Below are positions 15,174-23,338 of a stretch of 26,031 bases of DNA, one piece after another. A program made the translations under genes and the position numbers. The stretch spans positions 1-26,031 of the forward strand of contig JAITMN010000246.1 in assembly GCA_031277355.1 (NCBI GenBank), given 5' to 3'. Position 1 is the stretch's first letter; each line of letters starts with the position of its first letter. The notes beneath the pieces are model-generated. The model did not search any database, was not told where the DNA came from, and saw only the letters and a program-made list of their open reading frames with translations. This DNA comes from Nevskiaceae bacterium (lineage in GTDB: Bacteria > Pseudomonadota > Gammaproteobacteria > Steroidobacterales > Steroidobacteraceae).

Positions 15174-16394
15174 ATGCATCACACCCCGCAGGCAGCCAGC
15201 GATGCCTTGCGTGACCTGACGCAAGCGGGCCTGCGCCGTCAGCGCCGCATCATCGAAGCGCCCAACGATGAGCTTCGCGGCGCATCGCACAGCGCCGCCC
15301 CCGCGCATCGCATCGTGAACGGCCGCGCGCTGCTGGATTTTTGCAGCAATGACTACCTGGGTTTGTCGCGCGATCCGCGCATCGCCGAAGCCGTGGCGCA
15401 GGGCGCGCGGCGCTGGGGCGCGGGCGCGGGCGCGGCGCATCTGGTCAGCGGTCACACGCGCGAACATCACGCGCTGGAAGAAGAGCTCGCCGCGTTCACC
15501 GGCCGCCAGGCCGCGCTGCTGTTCTCCACCGGCTACATGGCCAATCTCGGCGCACTCACCGCGCTGGCGGCGCGCGGGGAAGTGATCCTCGCCGATCGCC
15601 TGAATCACGCCTCGCTGATCGACGGCGCGCAGCTTTCCGGCGCGCGGCTGCTACGCTACGCGCATGTATCGCCCGAATCCGCGCAGCAAGCGCTGCAATC
15701 GGCGGGGGACAAGGCCACCGTGCTCGTCACCGACGGCGTGTTCAGCATGGACGGCGACGTCGCCCCGCTTCCCGCGCTCGCCCGGCTCGCCGCCGCGCAT
15801 CGCGCCTGGCTCATCGTCGATGACGCGCATGGCCTGGGCGTCACCGGTCCCACCGGACGCGGCAGTCTCGAAGCCTTCGGGCTCACCGCCCGCGACGCGC
15901 CGGTGCTCGTGGGCACGCTGGGCAAAGCCCTGGGCGGCTTCGGCGCTTTCCTCGCCGGCGATCATGATCTGGTGGAATGGGTGATGCAGCGCGCCCGCAG
16001 CTATCTGTTCACCACCGCGCTGCCGCCGGCCATCGCCGCAGGACTGCGCGCCGCGCTGCGAATTTGTGAGCAGGAATCCTGGCGTCGCGAACATCTGATG
16101 CAATTGGTGGCGCGTTTTCGCGCCGGCCTGCAATCGCTGAATTTACCGATGACAGACTCACTCACGCCCATCCAACCCATCGTACTGGGCGACGCGCAGC
16201 GCTGCCTCGACGCCAGCCGCGCGCTGGCCGAACGCGGCTTTCTCGTCGCCGCGATTCGCCGCCCCACCGTGCCCGCCGGCACCGAACGGCTGCGGGTCAC
16301 GCTTTCTGCCGCGCACACCCCCGCCCACGTCGATGCCCTGCTCGAAGCGCTGCACGCCTGTCTGCCCATCGCTGCAAACGACCCGCGCCGATGA
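15174..16394 (+). CDS. bioF: 8-amino-7-oxononanoate synthase BioF
   Basis: BioF condenses pimeloyl-ACP (or -CoA) with alanine using PLP, giving 8-amino-7-oxononanoate (KAPA). The 406-residue alpha-oxoamine synthase shows LLDFCSNDYLGLSRDP, the GAGAAHLVSGH loop, FSTGYMANLGAL, HASLIDGA, TDGVFSMDGDVAPL, IVDDAHGLGVTG and the Schiff-base Lys in GTLGKALGGFGAF (about residue 251). E. coli BioF is 384 residues; the extra length is at both ends. No strong Shine-Dalgarno precedes the ATG. Its TGA overlaps the bioH ATG (ATGA), so bioF-bioH translation is likely coupled. Other members of this enzyme family (KBL, SPT, HemA) are excluded by the biotin context. Confidence 0.96.
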   Translation: MHHTPQAASDALRDLTQAGLRRQRRIIEAPNDELRGASHSAAPAHRIVNGRALLDFCSNDYLGLSRDPRIAEAVAQGARRWGAGAGAAHLVSGHTREHHALEEELAAFTGRQAALLFSTGYMANLGALTALAARGEVILADRLNHASLIDGAQLSGARLLRYAHVSPESAQQALQSAGDKATVLVTDGVFSMDGDVAPLPALARLAAAHRAWLIVDDAHGLGVTGPTGRGSLEAFGLTARDAPVLVGTLGKALGGFGAFLAGDHDLVEWVMQRARSYLFTTALPPAIAAGLRAALRICEQESWRREHLMQLVARFRAGLQSLNLPMTDSLTPIQPIVLGDAQRCLDASRALAERGFLVAAIRRPTVPAGTERLRVTLSAAHTPAHVDALLEALHACLPIAANDPRR

Positions 16395-17203
16395 TCTCCC
16401 CCCCGCCCATCCAGCAGCTTTACCTCGAAGCCCCCGCCCCCGGCGATCTGCCCGTGATCTGTCTGCACGGCTGGGGCATGAACCTGCGCGTATTTGATTC
16501 GATCCGCGAGGTGATGGAACACGCCGACACGAAAACCGGCGCGGTGGATTTGCCCGGTCACGGCCGCAGCCCGTGGAATTCCAAACGCCGCGAATTCGCG
16601 CAGCAATTGCAGGATGTGCTGTCGGTGCTGCCGCCGCGCTGCGTGCTGCTGGGCTGGTCGTTGGGCGGCCAGTTCGCATTGGAGATTGCCCGCGTGGCGC
16701 CGTGGCGTGTGGCGGGTCTGGTGCTGTTCGCCACGACGCCGCGCTTTGGCAAGTCGCCCGATTGGGAACACGGCCTTGATCCGCTGGCGCTGCAAGCCTT
16801 CCGCGATACCTTGAACTGGGACTGGGAACAGACGCTGGCCGATTTCGTGTGGCTGCAACTGCGCGGCAGCCGTCATGCCGAACAGGCGCAGCAACAGATT
16901 CGCGCCGCGCTGGAAAAACACGGATTGCCCAATCGCCAGGCGCTGGAGGCGGGCTTGTCGATACTGGCCGCCAACGACCTGCGCCGCCACATTCCCACGC
17001 TGACGCATCCGGCGCTGCTGCTGGCAGGTCAGAACGATCGCATCACGCCGCCCGGCGCGATGCGCTTCATGCACGAGCAGATGCCCCGCTCGCGCTACCT
17101 GCAAATAGACCGCGCCGGTCACGCGCCGTTTCTCTCGCATACCGAAGAGTGCGCGCAGCCGCTGCGCGATTTTCTCCACGATGTGGCCGAGCAGGTGCGA
17201 TGA
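16391..17203 (+). CDS. bioH: Pimeloyl-ACP methyl ester carboxylesterase BioH
   Basis: BioH removes the methyl ester from pimeloyl-ACP methyl ester, releasing the chain from the fatty-acid cycle for BioF. The 270-residue alpha/beta hydrolase has the oxyanion motif HGWGMN (Trp28), the nucleophile elbow GWSLGG (Ser90), the acid in GQNDRITP (Asp216) and the base in GHAPFLSH (His244). Spacing and motifs match E. coli BioH (256 residues; Ser82, Asp207, His235). It overlaps bioF upstream and bioC downstream by 4 bases each. Having bioH inside the biotin operon, next to bioC, is the Pseudomonas/Xanthomonas-type layout; in E. coli bioH is elsewhere. Confidence 0.95.
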   Translation: MISPPPIQQLYLEAPAPGDLPVICLHGWGMNLRVFDSIREVMEHADTKTGAVDLPGHGRSPWNSKRREFAQQLQDVLSVLPPRCVLLGWSLGGQFALEIARVAPWRVAGLVLFATTPRFGKSPDWEHGLDPLALQAFRDTLNWDWEQTLADFVWLQLRGSRHAEQAQQQIRAALEKHGLPNRQALEAGLSILAANDLRRHIPTLTHPALLLAGQNDRITPPGAMRFMHEQMPRSRYLQIDRAGHAPFLSHTEECAQPLRDFLHDVAEQVR

Positions 17204-18090
17204 CGCGCGCGCTGAACCCGCAGCAGGTCGCACGCTCCTTCGGCGCGGCCAGCGCCCGCTACGACGACGCGGCGCTGCTGCAAGCCCAGGTGCGCGACGA
17301 ACTGCTGTCCCGCCTCGACGCATTGCACCCGCAGCCGGCCACCGTGCTTGATCTGGGCTGCGGCACCGGCGCGGCGGCGGCGGCGCTGAAGAAGCGCTAC
17401 CCGCGTGCGCGCGTGATCGCCGCCGACATCGCCCCCGGCATGTTGGCGGTGGCGCGTCAGCGCAGCCGTTTCTGGCGGCGCTTCGAGTGCATCGAGGCCG
17501 ACGCGCACCGCCTGCCGCTGCCCGTAGCCAGCGTCGATCTGATCTTCACGAACCTGATGCTGCAATGGGCCGACCCGCTGGACGCCGCGCTTGCCGAAAT
17601 TGCCCGTGTGCTGCGCCCCGGCGGCCTGCTGCTGGCCAGCAGCTTCGGCCCCGAAACTCTGCAACAACTGCGCTGGGCATGGCGTGAGGCCGACGACGCA
17701 GTACATGTGAACCACTTTGTGGACATGCACGACTTCGGCAGCGCGTTGCAGCGCGCCGGCTTCACCGAGCCGGTGCTCGACGTGGACCGTCACACCCGCT
17801 TTGAGCCCGACGTGGACCGCCTGATGGCCGGCCTGAAAGCCATCGGCGCGCACAACGTGAACGCCCAGCGCCCGCGCGGGCTCACCGGCCGTCACCGCAT
17901 GCAGCGGATGCGCGCCGCCTACGAACGCCTGCGCACTCCCCAGGGCCTGCCCGTGACGTGGCAGGTGGTGTATGCAGTGGCCTGGGCCCCCGCCCACGCA
18001 CAGCGCGGTGAGGCGATGCCCGTGACCCCCGAAACCCGCGTCAGCCTCGCCGCGATGCAGGCCGGCCTGTCGCGCAGCGCACGCCGATGA
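17200..18090 (+). CDS. bioC: Malonyl-ACP O-methyltransferase BioC
   Basis: BioC methylates the free carboxyl of malonyl-ACP, disguising it so fatty-acid enzymes can extend it to the pimeloyl stage. The 296-residue SAM methyltransferase begins with NPQQVARSFGAASARYDDAA, the BioC-type N-terminus. Motif I is VLDLGCGTG (about 49-57), followed by ADIAPGML, the acidic post-I loop, EADAHRLPLP, LIFTNLMLQWADPL and EIARVLRPGGLLLASSFGP. The C-terminal GLKAIGAHNVNAQRPRGLTG segment is also BioC-like. The E. coli protein is about 250 residues; the excess is at the C-terminus. The start is the ATG overlapping the bioH stop; the frame stays open upstream through bioH only as a shadow. Confidence 0.95.
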   Translation: MTRALNPQQVARSFGAASARYDDAALLQAQVRDELLSRLDALHPQPATVLDLGCGTGAAAAALKKRYPRARVIAADIAPGMLAVARQRSRFWRRFECIEADAHRLPLPVASVDLIFTNLMLQWADPLDAALAEIARVLRPGGLLLASSFGPETLQQLRWAWREADDAVHVNHFVDMHDFGSALQRAGFTEPVLDVDRHTRFEPDVDRLMAGLKAIGAHNVNAQRPRGLTGRHRMQRMRAAYERLRTPQGLPVTWQVVYAVAWAPAHAQRGEAMPVTPETRVSLAAMQAGLSRSARR

Positions 18091-18773
18091 GCGCAGGATT
18101 CCCCCGCAACGCCGACGCCAGCGCCGCCACCCTCGCCACCCTGCCCCCCGCCCTTCGCCAAAGCCTCTTCATCACCGGCACCGACACCGCCGTCGGCAAA
18201 ACCTGGGCCGCCGTGCGCCTGCTGCAAGCCTGGGCCCGATCCGGCCACCGCGCCGCCGGCATGAAACCCGTCGCCGCCGGCGCAACGCTCACCCCCGAAG
18301 GTCCCCGCAACGACGATGCGCTGGCGCTGCTGGCCGCCGCCAACGTCCCCATCCCCTACGCGCTGTGCAACCCCCTCTGCCTCCCGCGCCCCACCTCCCC
18401 GCACCTGGCCGCCCGCGAAGCCGGCATCGACATCAACCTCGACCTGATCGCCCGCCCATTCCACACCATTGCCTCCCAATCCGACCTCATCGCCGTGGAA
18501 GGCGCAGGCGGCTGGCTCACCCCCCTCACCCCCACCCTCACGATGGCCGACCTCGCCATCCGCCTGAATCTGCCCATCCTGCTGGTCATCGGCATCCGCC
18601 TGGGCTGCCTGAACCACGCGCTGCTCACCGCGCAGGCCATCACCGGCACCGGCCTGAAACTCGCCGCGTGGCTCCCCACCCCCATCGACCCGCACTTCCC
18701 CGACCACGACGCCTACGTCGAAACGCTGACCCAGCGACTCCCCGCCCCCCGCGTACACCTCCCGCATTTTTGA
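18087..18773 (+). CDS. bioD: ATP-dependent dethiobiotin synthetase BioD
   Basis: BioD closes the ureido ring of dethiobiotin from diaminopelargonate, CO2 and ATP. The 228-residue protein has the family P-loop ITGTDTAVGKT (Lys38), MKPVAAGA, NDDALAL, VEGAGGWLTPL and LRLGCLNH-type blocks. An N-terminal stretch of about 25 Ala/Pro-rich residues precedes the FITGTDT strand. ATG 18087 overlaps the bioC stop (ATGA). The coding strand is strikingly C-rich, with most codons ending in C and runs such as CCCCCTCTGCCTCCC; G-ending codons are scarcer than in coxA. BioA, which supplies its substrate, is not in this window. Confidence 0.95.
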   Translation: MSAGFPRNADASAATLATLPPALRQSLFITGTDTAVGKTWAAVRLLQAWARSGHRAAGMKPVAAGATLTPEGPRNDDALALLAAANVPIPYALCNPLCLPRPTSPHLAAREAGIDINLDLIARPFHTIASQSDLIAVEGAGGWLTPLTPTLTMADLAIRLNLPILLVIGIRLGCLNHALLTAQAITGTGLKLAAWLPTPIDPHFPDHDAYVETLTQRLPAPRVHLPHF

Positions 18774-18788
18774 TAGCCTCCCTCCAGC

Positions 18789-19292
18789 ATGGACAGCTCC
18801 ACCCAATGCATCCGCCTGTGCCCCCGCAACGCGCTCACGCCGCGTCAGGCCCGCTCCTTCCTGCTGTTCGTCGGCAGCTCCTGTTTGGGCCTTGCCACCT
18901 TCCTGGCGCTGAAAGGCTTCTGGCCCGTGTTACCCTTCGCGGGCCTCGAAGTGGCTGCACTCTGGTTTGCGTTGACGATCAACCGTCGCCGCGAGCAACA
19001 GGTGCAAACCATTCTTGTTTCAGACGACGAAATTCGCGTTCGCAAACACGATCCGGTGCATACGGATCAAGTGTTGGTGTTCCCGCGATACTGGTCGCGG
19101 GTTAAACTGCGCCGGTCGGCGATCGCCTCGCACCCCAGCCACCTGGTCATTGAATCAGGCGGACAGTCCTGCGAAGTGGGCGAATTTCTGACAGAGGTGC
19201 AGCGGCAGGACCTGGCCGGGCGACTTCATCGGCTCGTGGGGCCGATGAGTGAAGCGCCGGTGCTGGGTCCTGCAACCGACGTGATGATTTAG
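18789..19292 (+). CDS. DUF2244 membrane protein preceding the cox genes
   Basis: A 167-residue protein with two adjacent hydrophobic helices (about residues 23-64, SFLLFVGSSCLGLATFLAL then WPVLPFAGLEVAALWFAL). A charged cytosolic domain follows, containing INRRREQQVQTILVSDDEIR and VFPRYWSRVKL. PRNALTPRQ at the N-terminus and WPVLPFAGLE match the DUF2244 family as I know it, which often sits directly before cytochrome oxidase genes. The function is undetermined. It starts 15 bases after bioD and ends 19 bases before coxB, bridging the biotin and oxidase genes. A T7 run follows its stop but no proper hairpin precedes it. Confidence 0.82.
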   Translation: MDSSTQCIRLCPRNALTPRQARSFLLFVGSSCLGLATFLALKGFWPVLPFAGLEVAALWFALTINRRREQQVQTILVSDDEIRVRKHDPVHTDQVLVFPRYWSRVKLRRSAIASHPSHLVIESGGQSCEVGEFLTEVQRQDLAGRLHRLVGPMSEAPVLGPATDVMI

Positions 19293-19311
19293 GTTTTTTT
19301 CAAGGTCAAAG

Positions 19312-20151
19312 ATGCTTCGCAAAACTGGAATCCCGAGCGCCCTTGTGGCGACCCTTGCGTTGCTGGGCGCAGCAGCGCCCGCGCATGCGGATTGGTTGCT
19401 TCTCAACATGCCTGAAGGCGTTACGACCATGTCCGGCGAAATTCGTTCGCTGCACATGAACGTGCTGCTGTGGTGCACGGCCATCGGCGTGTTCGTCTTC
19501 GGCTGGATGATCGTCTCGCTGGTGAAGTTCCGCCGCTCTCAGGGCGCGGTGCCCGACACGACGATGGTGCACAGCACGAAGGCCGAAGTCATCTGGACCA
19601 TCATCCCGGTGTTCATCCTCGTGATCATGGCGGTGCCCGCCGCGCGCACGCTGATCAAACTGGAAGATGCGTCCAACAGCCAGCTGTCGATCAAGGTCAC
19701 CGGCTATCAGTGGAAGTGGCAGTACGAATATCTGGACGAAGGCGTGAGCTTCTTCTCCACGCTGGATCGCGCCAGCGACGCCGCGCGTCAACTGGATTCC
19801 GGCGTCGATCCGAACTCCGTGCCCAACTACCTGCTCAGCGTCGATAACCCGCTGGTGGTGCCGGTGGGCCGCAAGGTGCACGTGCTGCTCACCTCGCAGG
19901 ATGTGATCCATTCCTGGTGGGTGCCCGACTTCGCGATCAAGAAAGACGCGATCCCCGGCGTCACCAACAGCGTCTCGTTTGAAGTCAAGGCCGACAAGCC
20001 CGGCACCTACCGGGGCCAGTGCGCCGAACTGTGCGGCCGCGATCACGGCTTCATGCCCGTCGTCGTCGAGGCCAAGTTGCCCGCCGATTACGCCGCATGG
20101 CTTGCCGAGCAGAAACAGGCCGCCGCCCAGAACCTGACGGCCGCGAATTGA
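19312..20151 (+). CDS. coxB: Cytochrome c oxidase subunit II (CuA subunit)
   Basis: Subunit II receives electrons from cytochrome c at the CuA centre. The 279-residue precursor has a signal peptide (cleavage near AHA-DWLL), two membrane hairpin helices (about 48-68 and 95-112), WTIIPVFILVIMAVPA, the aromatic electron-entry patch GYQWKWQYEYL, and a periplasmic cupredoxin domain. CuA ligands are visible: His200 in VIHSWWVP, then Cys237, Cys241, His245 and Met248 in GQCAELCGRDHGFM. There is no C-terminal cytochrome c fusion, so it is the plain aa3 form. It starts 19 bases after the DUF2244 gene, with an AAGG a few bases before the ATG. Confidence 0.97.
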   Translation: MLRKTGIPSALVATLALLGAAAPAHADWLLLNMPEGVTTMSGEIRSLHMNVLLWCTAIGVFVFGWMIVSLVKFRRSQGAVPDTTMVHSTKAEVIWTIIPVFILVIMAVPAARTLIKLEDASNSQLSIKVTGYQWKWQYEYLDEGVSFFSTLDRASDAARQLDSGVDPNSVPNYLLSVDNPLVVPVGRKVHVLLTSQDVIHSWWVPDFAIKKDAIPGVTNSVSFEVKADKPGTYRGQCAELCGRDHGFMPVVVEAKLPADYAAWLAEQKQAAAQNLTAAN

Positions 20152-20171
20152 TATTGATACAGAGACGAAAC

Positions 20172-21785
20172 ATGGCCCATTCCGAACACGCTGACCACGC
20201 CGAGCACGACCACCACGGTCCGGCTCACGGATTCATCCAACGCTGGGTGATGGCGACGAATCACAAGGACATCGGCACGATGTACTTGGTGTTCGCCGGC
20301 CTGATGTTCCTGATCGGCGGCGCGATGGCGCTCGTCATTCGCGCCGAGTTGTGGACGCCCGGCCTGCAATTCGTCGATCCGCAGTTCTTCAACTCGATGA
20401 CGACGATGCACGCGCTGGTGATGATCTTCGGCGGCATGATGCCGGCGTGGACCGGCCTTGCCAACTGGATGATCCCGATGCAGGTGGGCGCGCCCGACAT
20501 GGCGCTGCCGCGTCTGAACAACTTCTCCTTCTGGATTCTGCCCTTCGCCTTCCTGATGCTGCTGGCCACGCTGTTCGTGCCGGGCGGTGCGCCGGCCGGC
20601 GGCTGGACCATCTACCCGCCGCTGGTGGTGCAGGGCGGGGCGAACTTCCCGATGTCGATGTTCGCCATCCACATGATGGGTATTTCCTCCATCCTGGGCG
20701 CGATCAACGTGATCGTGACCATCATGAACATGCGCGCCCCCGGCATGACGTTGCTGCGCATGCCGATGTTCACCTGGACCTGGCTGATCACCGCGTACCT
20801 GCTGATCCTCGTGATGCCGGTGCTGGCCGGTGCGGTGACGATGGTGATCACCGACCACTACTTCGGCACCACGTTCTTCAGCGCCGCAGGCGGCGGCGAC
20901 CCGGTGCTGTACCAGCACATCTTCTGGTTCTTCGGTCACCCGGAAGTTTACATTCTGATCCTGCCGGCCTTCGGCGTGGTGTCGGAAATCATCCCCACCT
21001 TCTCGCGCAAGCCGCTGTTCGGCTATGAGTCGATGGTGTACGCCTCGGCGTCCATCGGCTTTTTGTCCTTCATCGTGTGGGCGCACCACATGTTCACCGT
21101 GGGCATGCCGCTGGCCGGTCAGATGTTCTTCATGCTCACCACGATGATGATTGCGGTGCCCACCGGCGTGAAGGTGTTCAACTGGTCCACGACGATGTGG
21201 AAAGGCTCGCTCACCTTCGAGCCGCCGATGCTGTTTGCCATCGCGTTCCTGTTCCTGTTCACGATTGGCGGTTTCTCGGGCCTGATGCTGGCCATCACCC
21301 CGGCGGACTTCCAGTACCACGACAGCTACTTCGTCGTGGCGCACTTCCACTATGTGCTGGTGCCCGGCGCGCTGTTTGCCATCATCGCGGCGGTGTACTA
21401 CTGGCTGCCCAAGTGGTCGGGCCACATGTACAACCAGACGCTGGCCAAGTGGCATTTCTGGCTGTCGGCGGTGTTCGTCAACGTGCTGTTCTTCCCGCAG
21501 CACTTCTTGGGCTTGGCGGGTATGCCGCGCCGCATCCCCGACTACGCCACGCAGTTTGCCGACTGGAACGCGGTGTCCTCCATCGGCGCGTTCGGCTTCG
21601 GCTTCGCGCAGTTGCTGTTCGTGTGGCTGATCATCTCCTGCGTGCGCGGCGGCGAGAAGGCTTCCGATCACGTCTGGGAAGATACGCATGGACTGGAGTG
21701 GGAGTTGTCTTCGCCCGCGCCGTATCACAGTTGGACCACGCCGCCTTCGGATGCGGTGATCCTGCGCGGCACCACGGGGCATTGA
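20172..21785 (+). CDS. coxA: Cytochrome c oxidase subunit I
   Basis: Catalytic subunit holding heme a and the heme a3-CuB site where O2 is reduced. The 537-residue protein has about 12 helices. ATNHKDIGTMYLVF follows a His-rich leader (MAHSEHADHAEHDHHG). The D-channel region is GAPDMALPRLNN. The cross-linked His-Tyr pair is GHPEVYI (His256, Tyr260). CuB histidines are in VWAHHMFTVG, the K-channel Lys in VPTGVKVFNW, and the heme ligands in VVAHFHYVL. These mark an A1-type heme-copper oxidase. The ATG at 20172 is preferred; the open frame further upstream overlaps coxB. It ends 4 bases before a small GTG ORF. Confidence 0.98.
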   Translation: MAHSEHADHAEHDHHGPAHGFIQRWVMATNHKDIGTMYLVFAGLMFLIGGAMALVIRAELWTPGLQFVDPQFFNSMTTMHALVMIFGGMMPAWTGLANWMIPMQVGAPDMALPRLNNFSFWILPFAFLMLLATLFVPGGAPAGGWTIYPPLVVQGGANFPMSMFAIHMMGISSILGAINVIVTIMNMRAPGMTLLRMPMFTWTWLITAYLLILVMPVLAGAVTMVITDHYFGTTFFSAAGGGDPVLYQHIFWFFGHPEVYILILPAFGVVSEIIPTFSRKPLFGYESMVYASASIGFLSFIVWAHHMFTVGMPLAGQMFFMLTTMMIAVPTGVKVFNWSTTMWKGSLTFEPPMLFAIAFLFLFTIGGFSGLMLAITPADFQYHDSYFVVAHFHYVLVPGALFAIIAAVYYWLPKWSGHMYNQTLAKWHFWLSAVFVNVLFFPQHFLGLAGMPRRIPDYATQFADWNAVSSIGAFGFGFAQLLFVWLIISCVRGGEKASDHVWEDTHGLEWELSSPAPYHSWTTPPSDAVILRGTTGH

Positions 21786-21789
21786 GCCG

Positions 21790-21930
21790 GTGCCGCAAGA
21801 GGTCATCATTTCGGAGCAGGATCAGGCCGCGCGCCGCCGCCGTGTGCGCAGCCTGACGCTTCGGCTGGTGCTGTTCGCCGTGGCGGTATACATCGCCTTC
21901 ATCATCGTGTTCCTGAACAAAGGGCCATGA
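21790..21930 (+). CDS. Small single-pass membrane protein between coxA and ctaG
   Basis: A 46-codon ORF starting with GTG, 4 bases after coxA, whose TGA overlaps the ctaG ATG (ATGA). The peptide starts MPQEVIISEQDQAARRRRVR and ends in one hydrophobic helix, LVLFAVAVYIAFIIVFLNKGP. The acidic head, Arg cluster and helix predict an inner-membrane peptide with its N-terminus in the cytosol. Small ORFs in this slot occur in many beta- and gammaproteobacterial cox clusters and some are labelled small assembly proteins; I infer an assembly or stability role. The tight coupling at both ends and sensible topology support a real gene. Confidence 0.72.
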   Translation: MPQEVIISEQDQAARRRRVRSLTLRLVLFAVAVYIAFIIVFLNKGP

Positions 21931-22451
21931 AGCCGATCCATCGCATGGCCGTGAATTTGGGGCTGGTGGCCGTGGGCGCGTTCGGCTTCGGCTTCGCGCT
22001 GGTGCCGCTGTACAACGTGCTGTGCGCGGTCACCGGCTATGGCGATGCGCGCGCGCTGCGGCAGATCAGCACCGCGCAGCCCACGCAGGAAGATGAAACG
22101 CGGCTGGTCACGGTGGAGTTTCTGGCGCAGTTGCCCACGGTGGGTCACTGGGAATTTCGCCCCGTGGTGCGCAGCATGCAGGTGGTGCCGGGCCGGCTGT
22201 ATTCAGCCGAGTTCATCGCGCACAACCTGATGGACCGTGGCGCCACCGGGCAGGCGATTCCCAACATCGCGCCGTCGAAGGTCACCGCGTTCTTCCACAA
22301 GACCGAATGTTTCTGCTTCACGCCGCAGCACTTTGAAGCCGGCGAGCAACGGCAGATGCCGGTGCGATTTTTCGTCGATCCGGCGTTGCCCAAGTACGTC
22401 GATCGAATCACGCTTTCCTACACGTTCTACGACACCCAAGTGACATCATGA
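21927..22451 (+). CDS. ctaG: Cytochrome c oxidase copper chaperone CtaG (Cox11)
   Basis: CtaG delivers copper to the CuB site of subunit I. The 174-residue protein has one N-terminal membrane helix (NLGLVAVGAFGFGFALVPLYNVLC) and a periplasmic immunoglobulin-like domain. The copper-binding motif is ECFCFTPQHF with Cys128 and Cys130; a third conserved Cys is in YNVLCAVTGYG beside the membrane. Further family blocks are NIAPSKVTAFFHKTE, MPVRFFVDP and ITLSYTFYD. It overlaps the small ORF upstream and coxC downstream by ATGA junctions, so its translation is probably coupled to both. Confidence 0.96.
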   Translation: MKPIHRMAVNLGLVAVGAFGFGFALVPLYNVLCAVTGYGDARALRQISTAQPTQEDETRLVTVEFLAQLPTVGHWEFRPVVRSMQVVPGRLYSAEFIAHNLMDRGATGQAIPNIAPSKVTAFFHKTECFCFTPQHFEAGEQRQMPVRFFVDPALPKYVDRITLSYTFYDTQVTS

Positions 22452-23338
22452 GCACGCACGCCGCAACCCACGACGAAAGCCAGTACTACGTTCCCCATTC
22501 CAGCCGATGGCCCATCATCGGTTCGATGTCGCTGTTCCTGCTGGTCGGCGGTGCGGTCGTCACGCTGAACGGCTGGGGCAGCGGCTGGTCCTTCCTGCCC
22601 GGCATCCTGGGCATCCTCACGCTGTTCTTCGGCTGGTTCCATGATGTGATCGGCGAGAACCAGAAGGGCATGTTCAACCTCGCGGTGGACCGCTCCTTCC
22701 GCATGGGCATGATGTGGTTCATCGTGTCGGAAATCTTTTTCTTCGCCGCGTTCTTCGGCGCGCTGTTCTATGCGCGGCAACTGTCGGTGCCGTGGCTGGG
22801 CGGCGAGGGCGTCAAGCCCTTCAACAAGCTGTTGCTGTGGCAGGAGTACAGCCCCACCTGGCCGACCAACGGTCCCGGCGCGGTGGGCGGTCACGCTGAC
22901 GGCAGCTTTGAAACCATCCCCGCCTTCGGTCTGCCGGCCATCAACACCGCGCTGCTGCTGGCCTCAGGCGTCACGATCACGATTGCGCACCATGCGCTGC
23001 GCGCCGGTCATCGCGGAATACTGAAGATTTTCCTCGCCGCCACCTTCGTGCTGGGCTTCATCTTCGTGTACTTCCAGGGCACCGAATACCATCACGCCTA
23101 CACCGAGTTGGGGCTGAAGCTCTCCACCGGCATCTACGGCTCCACGTTCTTCATGCTCACCGGCTTTCACGGCCTGCACGTGACGATAGGCGCGATCATG
23201 CTCACCGTGGTGTGGCTGCGCGTGATGAAAGGGCACTTCACGCCCGAGCGTCACTTCGCCTTTGAAGCCACCGCCTGGTACTGGCACTTCGTCGACGTGG
23301 TGTGGCTGATCCTGTTCGTGTTCGTCTACTGGATTTGA
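22448..23338 (+). CDS. coxC: Cytochrome c oxidase subunit III
   Basis: Subunit III stabilises the oxidase and supports proton uptake into subunit I. The 296-residue protein has seven hydrophobic helices. Family features include WPIIGSMSLFLLVGG, GMMWFIVSEIFFFAAFFGALFYAR with its conserved Glu, QGTEYHHAY, STFFMLTGFHGLHVTIG and the closing FEATAWYWHFVDVVWLILFV. ATG 22448 overlaps the ctaG stop. The last 13 bases overlap the 3' end of the opposing DUF2909 gene. There is no room for a conventional terminator between the two. Confidence 0.97.
   Translation: MSTHAATHDESQYYVPHSSRWPIIGSMSLFLLVGGAVVTLNGWGSGWSFLPGILGILTLFFGWFHDVIGENQKGMFNLAVDRSFRMGMMWFIVSEIFFFAAFFGALFYARQLSVPWLGGEGVKPFNKLLLWQEYSPTWPTNGPGAVGGHADGSFETIPAFGLPAINTALLLASGVTITIAHHALRAGHRGILKIFLAATFVLGFIFVYFQGTEYHHAYTELGLKLSTGIYGSTFFMLTGFHGLHVTIGAIMLTVVWLRVMKGHFTPERHFAFEATAWYWHFVDVVWLILFVFVYWI

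Noticed and set aside
14079..15608. 509-codon frame antisense to bioB and bioF
   Set aside because: It crosses two unmistakable genes and shows only low-complexity Ala/Val/Gly/Arg composition.
19290..19311. Possible terminator at the T7 run between the DUF2244 gene and coxB
   Set aside because: Only a weak 4-base pairing (CGGT/ACCG) with a long loop lies upstream, not adjacent to the T run.
20088..21809. 573-codon frame antisense to coxA
   Set aside because: His/Arg/Gln-rich composition with no domain; coxA has all catalytic residues.
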